A DNA stretch of 64,000 nt from Sipunculus nudus (lineage: Eukaryota; Annelida; Sipuncula; Golfingiida; Sipunculidae), in assembly GCA_026874595.1 (NCBI GenBank), contig CM049313.1, positions 37,140,159 to 37,204,158 on the forward strand, written 5' to 3'. The notes under the pieces were generated by a model that worked only from the letters and a program-made list of their open reading frames with translations, was not told the DNA's origin and searched no databases. Positions 49,571 to 58,145 of this stretch are shown here, piece after piece. Positions within the stretch are counted from its first letter, which is position 1, and every line of letters begins with the position of its first letter. The position numbers and the translations under genes were made by a program.

Positions 49571-52500
49571 CTGTAGACAGATAAACAGAGAGTGGTTATA
49601 ACAACACTAGTAGTCAGCATTACAATATTTGTCACATTTCCTCTTCTGATATAGACAGAGCCTGTAGACAGAGGTACAGAGTCAAACAACACTAATAGAC
49701 AGCATTACAATATATGTCATATGTCCTCTCTGATATAGACAGAGCCTGTAGACAGAGGAACAGAGTCAAACAACACTAATACACAGCATTACAATATATG
49801 TCATATGTCCTCTCTGATATAGACAGAGCCTGTAGACAGAAAAACAGAGAGTCAAACAACACTTGTAGAAAGCATTACAATGTATGTCATATGTCCTTTT
49901 CTGATATAGAAAGAGCCCGTAGACAGAGAAACAGAGAATCAAACAATGCTAGTAGTCAGCATTACAATTTATGTCATATGTCCTCTTCTGATATAGACAG
50001 AACCTGTAGACAGATATACAGACAGTCAAACAATGCTAGTAGTCAGCATTACAATGTATGTCATATGTCCTCTTCTGATATAGACAGAGCCTGTAGACAG
50101 AGAATCAGACATTCAAACAATGCTAGTAGTCAGCGTTACAATGTAAGTCAGATATCCCCTTTTCTGATATAGACAGGGCCTGTGGACAGAGTCACACAGT
50201 CAAACAGTGCTAGTACTAGTAGTAGTCAGCATCACAATGTCAGTCAGATGTCCTTTCTGATATAGACAGAGCCTGTGGACAGAGTCACACAGTCAAACAG
50301 TGCTAGTACTAGTAGTAATCAGCATCACAATGTCAGTCAGATGTCCTTTCTGATATAGACAGGGCCTGTGGACAGAGAGTAAGACAGTCAAACAATGTTA
50401 GTACTAGTAGTAGTCAGCATCACAATGTAAGTCAGATGTCCTTTCTGATATAGACAGAGCCTGTGGACAGAGTCTCACAGTCAAACAGTGCTAGTACTAG
50501 TAGTAGTCAGCATCACAATGTCAGTCAGATGTCCTTTCTGATATAGACAGAGCCTGTGGACAGAGTCACACAGTCAAACAATGCTAGTACTAGTAGTAGT
50601 CAGCATCACAATGTAAGTCAGATGTCCTTTCTGATATAGACAGAGCCTGTGGACAGAGTCACACAGTAAAACAGTGCTAGTACTTGTAGTAGTCAGCATC
50701 ACAATGTAAGTCAGATGTCCTTTCTGATATAGACAGAGCCTGTGGACAGAGAGTCAGACAGTCAAACAATGCTAGTACTAGTAGTAGTCAGCATCACAAT
50801 GTCAGTCAGATGTCCTTTCTGTTATAGACAGAGCCTGTGGACAGAGTCACACAGTCAAACAATGCTAGTACTAGTATTCGTCAGCATCACAATGTAAGTC
50901 AGATGTCCTTTCTGATATAGACAGAGCCTGTGGACAGAGTCACACAGTCAAACAATGCTAGTACTAGTAGTAGTCAGCATCACAATGTAAGTCAGATGTC
51001 CTTTCTGATATAGACAGAGACTGTGGACAGAGAGTCAGACAGACAAACAATGCTGGTACTAGTAGTAGTCAGCATCACAATATAAGTCAGATGTCCTTTC
51101 TGATATAGAAAGAGCCTGTGGACAGAGTCACACAGTCAAACAATGCTAGTACTAGTAGTAGTCAGGATCACAATGTCAGTCAGATGTCCGTTCTGATATA
51201 GAAAGAGCCTGTGGACAGAGTCACACAGTCAAACAGTGCTAGTACTAGTAGTAGTCAGCATCACAATGTCAGTCAGATGTCCTTTCTAATATAGACAGAG
51301 CCTGTGGACAGAGTCACACAGTCAAACAATGCTAGTACTAGTAGTAGTCAGCATCACAATGTAAGTCAGATGTCCTTTCTGATATAGACAGGGCCTGTGG
51401 ACAGAGTCACACAGTCAAACAGTGCTAGTACTAGTAGAAGTCAGCATCACAATGTAAGTCAGATGTCCTTTCTGATATAGACAGAGCCTGTGGACAGGGT
51501 CACAGTCAAACAGTGCTAGTACTAGTAGTAGTCAGCATCACAATGTAAGTCAGATGTCCTTTCTGATATAGACAGAGCCTGTGGACAGAGTCACACAGTC
51601 AAACAGTGCTAGTACTAGTAGTAGACAGCATCACAATGTCAGTCAGATGTCCTTTCTGATATAGACAGAGCCTGTGGACAGAGTCACACAGTCAAACAAT
51701 GCTAGTACTAGTAGTAGTCAGCATCACAATGTAAGTCAGATGTCCTTTCTGATATAGACAGATCCTGTGGACAGAGTCACACAGTAAAACAGTGCTAGTA
51801 CTTGTAGTAGTCAGCATCACAATGTAAGTCAGATGTCCTTTCTGATATAGACAGAGCCTGTGGACAGAGAGTCAGACAGTCAAACAATGCTAGTACTAGT
51901 AGTAGTCAGCATCACAATGTCAGTCAGATGTCCTTTCTGTTATAGACAGAGCCTGTGGACAGAGTCACACAGTCAAACAATGCTAGTACTAGTAGTAGTC
52001 AGCATCACAATGTAAGTCAGATGTCCTTTCTGATATAGACAGGGCCTGTGGACAGAGTCACACAGTCAAACAATGCTTGTACTAGTAGTAGTCAGCATCA
52101 CAATGTAAGTCAGATGTCCTTTCTGATATAGACAGAGACTGTGGACAGAGAGTCAGACAGACAAACAATGCTGGTACTAGTAGTAGTCAGCATCACAATA
52201 TAAGTCAGATGTCCTTTCTGATATAGACAGAGCCTGTGGACAGAGTCACACAGTCAAACAGTGCTAGTACTAGTAGTAGTCAGCATCACAATGTCAGTCA
52301 GATGTCCTTTCTAATATAGACAGAGCCTGTGGACAGAGTCACACAGTCAAACAATGCTAGTACTAGTAGTAGTCAGCATCACAATGTAAGTCAGATGTCC
52401 TTTCTGATATAGACAGAGCCTGTGGACAGAGTCACACAGTCAAACAATGCTAGTACTAGTAGTAGTCAGCATCACAATGTAAGTCAGATGTCCTTTCTGA

Positions 52501-54036
52501 TATAGACAGAGCCTGTGGACAGAGTCACACAGTCAAACAATGCTAGTACTAGTAGTAGTCAGCATCACAATGTAAGTCAGATGTCCTTTCTGATATAGAC
52601 AGAGCCTGTGGACAGAGTCACACAGTCAAACAGTGCTGGTACTAGAAGTAGTCAGCATCACAATGTAAGTCAGATGTCCCTTCTGATATAGACAGAGCCT
52701 GTGGACAGAGTCACACAGTCGAACAGTGCTAGTACTAGAAGTAGTCAGCATCACAATGTAAGTCAGATGTCCTTTCTGATATAGACAGAGCCTGTGGACA
52801 GAGTCACACAGTCAAACAATGCTAGTACTAGTAGTAGTCAGCATCACAATGTAAGTCATATATCCTTTCTGATATAGACACAGCCTGTGGACAGAGTCAC
52901 ACAGTCAAACAATGCTAGTGCTAGTAGTAGTCAGCATCACAATGTCAGTCAGATGTCCTTTCTGATATAGACAGAGCCTGTGGACAGAGTCACACAGTCA
53001 GACAATGCTAGTACTAGTAGTAGTCAGCATCACAATGTAAGTCAGATGTCCTTTCTGATATAGACAGAGCCTGTGGACAGAGTCACACAGTCAAACAGTG
53101 CTAGTACTAGTAGTAGTCAGCATCACAATGTAAGTCAGATGTCCTTTCTGATATAGACAGAGCCTGTAGACAGAGTCAGACAGTCAAACAGTGCTAGTAC
53201 TAGTAGTAGTCAGCATCACAATGTCAGTCAGATGTCCTTTCTGATATAGACAGGGCCTGTGGACAGAGTCACACAGTCAAACAATGCTAGTACTAGTAGT
53301 AGTCAGCATCACAATGTAAGTCAGATGTCCTTTCTGATATAGTCAGCATCACAATGTAAGTCAGATGTCCTTTCTGATATAGACAGAGCCTGTGGACAGA
53401 GTCACACAGTCAAACAGTGCTGGTACTAGTAGTAGTCAGCATCACAATTTAAGTCAGATGTCCTTTCTGATATAGACAGAGCCTGTGGACAGAGTCACAC
53501 AGTCAAACAATGCTAGTACTAGTAGTAGTCAGCATCACAATGTTAGTCAGATGTCCTTTCTGATATAGACAGAACCTGTAGACAGAGTCACACAGTCAAA
53601 CAGTGCTGGTACTAGTAGTAGTCAGCATCACAATGTAAGTCAGATGTCCTTTCTGATATAGACAGAGCCTGTGGACAGAGTCACACAGTCAAACAATGCT
53701 AGTACTAGTAGTAGTCAGCATCACAATGTAAGTCAGATGTCCTTTCTGATATAGACAGGGCCTGTGGACAGAGTCACACAGTCAAACAGTGCTAGTACTA
53801 GTAGTAGTCAGCATCACAATGTAAGTCAGATGTCCTTTCTGATATAGACAGAGCCTGTGGACAGAGTCACAGTCAAACAGTGCTAGTACTAGTAGTAGTC
53901 AGCATCACAATGTCAGTCAGATGTCCTTTCTGATATAGACAGAGCCTGTGGACAGAGTCACACAGTCAAACAGTGCTAGTACTAGTAGTAGTCAGCATCA
54001 CAATGTAAGTCAGATGTCCTTTCTGATATAGACAGA
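49571..54036 (-). repeat. Intronic minisatellite, ~92-bp unit x ~49, copying the terminal-exon acceptor
   Basis: On the gene's strand each unit contains GTCYACAG|GCTCTGTCTATATCAGA followed by AGGACAT, CTGACTTACATTGTGATGCT and (GACTACTACTAGTACTAGC). The first part equals the 3' end of the intron plus the first ~26 nt of the terminal exon. The six units nearest the exon (49620-50100, period ~87) match it most closely (GAAGAGGACAT retained). The distal units (period 92-98) have lost two bases (GAAAGGACAT) and gained a GTACTAGTAGTAG-type stretch. One truncated unit lies at 53336-53360. The array fills the whole last intron of the MBD2/3 gene except about 20 nt beside the donor. On the opposite strand most units carry TGTAAGTCAG, a consensus donor. 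Confidence 0.95.
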
Positions 54037-54057
54037 TGATTATTTAGCATCACCTAC

Positions 54058-54212
54058 CTCTACATGTGGCTGGGTTGAGTTGATGTGAACACTGGGATTC
54101 TTCTGTATGGCAGCTTTAGGTGCTGTCTGTCCAGTCACTGGCTGATTAGCAAGATGCAACACTGCAGCAATGCTCTGTAGAAGGTTCTGTGTGGTCAGAA
54201 GTGGGCCAGCAC
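54058..54212 (-). CDS. MBD2/3: MBD2/3 internal coding exon (MBD2/3 C-terminal region)
   Basis: The acceptor is TTGTTGAG; the donor is GAG|GTAGGT at 54057. The exon starts with two bases completing a serine codon split by the previous intron and ends in phase 0. It encodes 51 further residues, including AGPLLTTQNLLQSIAAVLHL and VTGQTAPKAAIQKNPSVHIN followed by STQPHVE. Vertebrate MBD2/MBD3 have the corresponding helix and a TGQ...KNPxVxLNxxQP motif here. The region lies between the methyl-DNA-binding domain and the C-terminal coiled coil and contributes to NuRD interaction. The phase match on both sides and the lack of stops support a functional exon. Confidence 0.92.
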
Positions 54213-54703
54213 CTCAACAACAAAAATGTACATGTTATTTCACATATATTGATACACAGATTAAACCCTTTTGTGTCAAACTCATTCTGTTTCAGTACTT
54301 ATCTGTATCTAAGTCTAAAACTATAAATCCTTATGACATAATGCATGTTCTGTACATGTTAGGATATCTATGATTCACATCACTTTTTGTCAGGTGAATA
54401 GGAAGGTGGTCTGTTATCATGATTAATATAACAAGCCACCTTCCTTAAGGAGTGGTCTCTGGTTGCTAGATCACCTACACAGTTAGATGCTACAATATTT
54501 TACAAGGTTCTCGAGCCGAAAAGGAGCCTTTTTCACTGACATTGTTGTTCCCTGCTGTAAATTAAAGAGTACCAGTTAAGAACACCAATGTCAAATATAA
54601 TATTCAAAATGAATATTCCCAAACTCTTGGTATCACATTTGAACCAATGATTTAAATGGCTTTTGTTTCATTGTGTAATGTATTCTATGAAAACAACAAT
54701 GTA

Positions 54704-54715
54704 GGTGGCGCCACC
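54704..54715. repeat. Solitary GGTGGCGCCACC palindrome in an MBD2/3 intron
   Basis: Exact 12-bp palindrome preceded by GTA, as in the repeat families, but without the GAGATAT box 88 nt away on either strand. Probably a worn remnant of one of those elements. Confidence 0.7.
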
Positions 54716-55243
54716 TGTCTGGTCTGTGATGGATCTACAATAAAGGGCAGGACGGAATTGCCTGTGATGGCCACTGAACATTAATTGAAGGTCACTAAAA
54801 TCTGCAAAGGTTCTGTGCATGTTCACTTCAGACATCTGTATGAAACATTGGTAAATACCAAGTCAAAGTGTTCTTCAAGTATTGCATTTACAACAGTCAG
54901 AACTGGTTCCCAAAAGGTTACCTGGGAAACTAGGTGACAGTCACTAAAATCAGCTGGGGTCTATCAATCCCAAACATAGGTCCTGGTACAAAACATGTAT
55001 GAAACAAATCTAATGATTCTTTAATATTTTCAGATAATTATAAATAGACTTTAATTTTAAATGTGTTCTTTGTCTACAGGCAAAGTGTCTAAAGCCCTGA
55101 AAACATCCTGAAGTTATGATATTCTTCATTGGAAACAAAGACTTTGGTGAATGATGTAATTTTAATGGCTGTGTCTATGTCATCTTTACGTTTAGTCATG
55201 TTCATTGAAGTAACACCCATTGACATTGTTCACAAGCTGACAC

Positions 55244-55256
55244 CGCCATCTGGTGG
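55244..55256 (-). promoter_or_regulatory. CTCF-like motif in an MBD2/3 intron
   Basis: The minus strand reads CCACCAGATGGCG, a full match to the CTCF core consensus CCASYAGRKGGCR. Many bilaterians use this core, but occupancy cannot be judged from sequence. Confidence 0.4.
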
Positions 55257-55312
55257 TGGCTAAGTTAACTATTGACCATTATCTCAGACTGCTGAAGCAT
55301 TGAGTCACTTAC

Positions 55313-55403
55313 TTGTTATATTTTTAGGTAGCTCCATTGTTTTGAACATTTCTTCTGTGGAATCACAGGCAGCCATGCCCTGCAACCTCTTTTCCCAGAA
55401 TAA
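55313..55403 (-). CDS. MBD2/3: MBD2/3 internal coding exon (LFWEKRL block)
   Basis: The acceptor is TTTTATTTCAG; the donor is A|GTAAGT. The exon starts in phase 0 and ends in phase 1 (91 nt). It encodes LFWEKRLQGMAACDSTEEMF followed by KTMELPKNIT. LFWEKRLQG is a signature of the MBD2/MBD3 family immediately after the transcription-repression segment, and the E-E-x-x-K-T-M-x-L-P-K continuation is also family-typical. The preceding exon ends ...QPKQ and this one begins LFW, matching the QPRQ-LFWEKRL junction of vertebrate proteins. This is the strongest single identification in the window. Confidence 0.95.
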
Positions 55404-55966
55404 CTGAAATAAAACACAGACATATTAGGAAAAATTAACCCTGATTTTGTGAAACCTCCCTGGAGAAAGAAAGATCTAAAAATGCACTCCATCCATTACA
55501 AACAGTCAAGATCCTGGTCTTCATTTGACATAAAGCAAAATTTATATCATGATAAATGTTATTGTCATTAAAAAAATATGATTTTATATTTGAAATGTAT
55601 GTTAATATATTGTTTAACAGATATTAAAATTTTACTCTGTCCAGTGCTGGCACCTGTTCTAATTACAAGATGGCCACAAAAAAAATATAAAAATCTCAAT
55701 GAGGTCTCTTTAGCTATGTTAATCTATGCTATCATGTCTGGGACTGCACAAACTGACATAGACCTAAAGCAAATAGCTGACCTCATATACAGGATTCTTG
55801 TTGGGTTCAAATTATACCTGGGGGTAAAACCTGGGTTAAAAGTATTTTATCCAGGTATTATCCAAAAAATTACCCAAGCTTTCCCCCTATGTTTATTTGC
55901 TTTTATCAAGCAGGATTTAAGCTTTAGCTTTCTGAGTGGTCAGAAAAAGTTATAGATACATTTTGT
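55404..55966. other. MBD2/3 intron, no other gene seen
   Basis: The open frame at 55578-55955 on the plus strand is antisense to the gene and has no recognised domain. ACCTGGGTTAA-type words at 55817-55870 recur at 57785-57880, on the other side of the inserted element. Confidence 0.5.
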
Positions 55967-57660
55967 AAACTAGATGTGTCGGAACGACACGAATGCCCCC
56001 GCCTGGGGCAAATTAGAAACATTTGTTAAATTTTGTAAAATTTTTTAAGTTCAGGAAGTGTTGTATGGTCAAAAGTACGTCAACAAGGGCAAAATGCAAA
56101 CTCGATCTGTAAAGGGTCATTATCAAGCAACACACCAAAAATCAGGCCAGTATCTGCAGGCATTGTGAAAAAAAGTCCATATATGTGCATTTTTCATGAA
56201 AATTTCTGTCTTTCATGAAATTTTCTATGTTCGGGATCTGTCATATGGTGAAAAATAGGTTAACTGGGACGAAACGCGAACTCGATCTGTAAGTGGTCAT
56301 TATGCGCCCACAGACCTAACATTAGGCCAGTATCTGTAAGCATTGTATTGCGAAACTATAATATTAGCAAAAGTTGATAATCATTTATAAATTTAAATTG
56401 GAGAGGCATATACCATGTTTCATAACAATCCACCAAATGCTTCCTGAGAAATAAGCTCCTAAGTTTTTTTCTATACTAAGCTCTGTGACCTTGAAAAGTA
56501 GGTCAAGATCACCCATCTTAGAACTTGACCAAGATTTTGTAAATATAATGCAATAGCACTGAAGAAATGAAGTTCCTGTGTTGAATACCTTTGGAGATAT
56601 CCTGCACAAAAGGCCAAAATTGAAAAAATCCGATAAAATTTCATTAAAAAATCAGAAATTGCAGGTGGCGCCACCAAAATTGTGCAGCACATACAGACCA
56701 TCAGTCCAAATGATCATAGTAAGTTTTGTGAAAATCCACACAATGGTTCCTGAGATATAAACTTCTGAGTGTTTTTCTATAATCAGCTATAAAATGTAGA
56801 AAAATGGGTCAAGGTCACCAATCTTCGAACTTGACCGAGATTTTATCGATATACATCTTCACTGATGAAATAAAATTCCAACAGTGAATCCTTTTAGAGA
56901 TATCCCGCTCAAAAGGTAAAAGTTAACAGACGCAGAACGGACGGACGGACAGACAGACACCGGACAGACAGATGGACAGACGGACAGCTTGGGTGACGAA
57001 AATAGCCCATCAGCCTATGAGCTGAGGGCTAAAAATGGCTGTACATGTGTATTTGTCATGAAAATTTCTATTTTTCATGAATATTTCTAAGTTTAGGAGC
57101 CGTAAAACGGTCAAAAGTAGGTCAACCAGGACGAAACGCGAACTTGATCTGTAACTGGTCATTATCTGCCCACACACCAAAAATCAGGCTAATATCTGCA
57201 GGCATTGCGAAAAAAAGTCCGTACATGTGTATTTGTCATGAAAATTTCTATTTTTCATGAAATTTTCTAAGATTAGGAGCCGTAAAACGGTCAAAAGTAG
57301 GTCAACCGGGACGAAACTTGAACTCGATCTGTAATTGGTCATTATCTGCCCACACACCAAAAATCAGGCCAATATCTGCAGGCATTGCGAAAAAAAGTCC
57401 GTACATGTGTATTTGTCATGAAAATTTCTATTTTTCATGAAATTTTCTAAGTTTAGGGGCCGTAAAACGGTCAAAAGTAGGTCAACCGGGACGAAACGCG
57501 AACTCGATCTGTAACTGGTCATTATCTGCCCACACACCAAAAATCAGGCCAATATCTTCAGGCATTGCGAAAAAAAGTCTGTACAACTGTTTGATTTCGG
57601 AATGACGGAATGACGGACATGGGTAAAACTATATGCCCCGGCCACTTTGTGGCGGGGGCA
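55967..57660 (+). mobile_element. Tandem-core element, family H (180-bp units, GC-rich 3' hairpin)
   Basis: The left end reads TAGATGTGTCGGAACGACAC (small hairpin TGTCG/CGACA) then GAATGCCCCCGCC. Five units follow; the last ones repeat exactly every 180 bp (57214, 57394, 57574) and contain GGTCAACCGGGACGAAACGC and CCACACACCAAAAATCAGGC. After the last unit come GACGGAATGACGGACATGGG and a 29-nt hairpin at 57625-57653 (ATGCCCCGGCCAC, TTT, GTGGCGGGGGCAT), followed by AAAAAT. The left-end word ATGCCCCCGCC is the exact inverted match of the outer hairpin arm. No coding capacity is seen. It lies in an intron of MBD2/3 and is interrupted by another element (56357-57038). Confidence 0.75.
56357..57038 (+). 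mobile_element. Tandem-core element, family E, nested inside family H
   Basis: This interrupts a 180-bp unit of family H between GCATTGTATTGCGAAA and GGCTGTACATGTGTATTTGT. It contains two GAACTTGACC(A/G)AGATTTT modules and GGTGGCGCCACC (56664-56675) with GAGATAT exactly 88 nt later (56752). A (GACR)n tract (56938-56992) and a terminal hairpin (AGCCCATCAGC ... GCTGAGGGCT, 57004-57030) followed by AAAAAT end the element. The exact left boundary is uncertain by some tens of bases. Confidence 0.7.
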
Positions 57661-57815
57661 TAAAAATTAATAGCAAGCCATGTGGCTCTGAAAACATCAC
57701 CCCTGTCTAAAAGAAACCATTTCCAATGACACTTATAATTCATGTTTTGCTATACAGAGCAAACCACTCTTATCAATAGGAATTACGGATAAAACCCAGG
57801 AATCCTAGGTAATAC

Positions 57816-57838
57816 CTGGGTTAAAGTGATTAACCCAG
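57816..57838. repeat. Inverted repeat CTGGGTTAA / TTAACCCAG
   Basis: Perfect 9-bp arms with a 5-nt loop, inside a cluster of CCTGGGT/ACCCAGG words (57790-57875). Confidence 0.85.
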
Positions 57839-58002
57839 CCCAGGGTTTACCCAGGTGTTGGGTAAAACCTGCGTACCCTGACTTTTGGGCCATTTGGCCT
57901 ATGGACTGCGATTTGCTGAGCCCTTTTTTAACTACTGGCTAAATTAGAACTACAGATATGACCAATCAAAGCACTCGAGCACACCTTTAACCAATGGCAT
58001 AC

Positions 58003-58145
58003 CTGTTTGGGTTGCTCCTGTGGACCATGTTTCAGATCTGATCGTGTTTTACTCTCTGGTCTGTTTCTTATGACTGTCACCGGTTGTTTGAAGATCGAGG
58101 CTGTTTGACGTATAGGCAAGGCCAAGTTGGCATCATGGCGGATCC
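58003..58145 (-). CDS. MBD2/3: MBD2/3 coding exon (ALPIRQTASIFKQPVT block)
   Basis: The acceptor is ACTGCTTTTTTAG; the donor is CAG|GTATGC. The exon contributes two bases of a split codon, then 47 codons, ending in phase 0. The translation includes IRHDANLALPIRQTASIFKQ, PVTVIRNRPESKTRSD and EQPKQ. The block LP(I/V)RQTASIFKQPVT is diagnostic of MBD2/MBD3 and lies just after the methyl-CpG-binding domain. The protein reads methylated CpG and recruits NuRD; MBD2 binds methyl-CpG, MBD3 largely does not, and invertebrates usually have one combined MBD2/3 gene. The upstream exon with the MBD fold was not found between here and 64000, so the gene is partial in this window. Confidence 0.95.

Noticed and set aside
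49798-50172. 124-codon plus-strand frame through repeated units
   Set aside because: It is antisense to the MBD2/3 intron array and open only because the early repeat units happen to keep frame.
55578-55955. 125-codon plus-strand frame
   Set aside because: Antisense within an MBD2/3 intron, no domain, and made partly of CCTGGGTTAA repeats.
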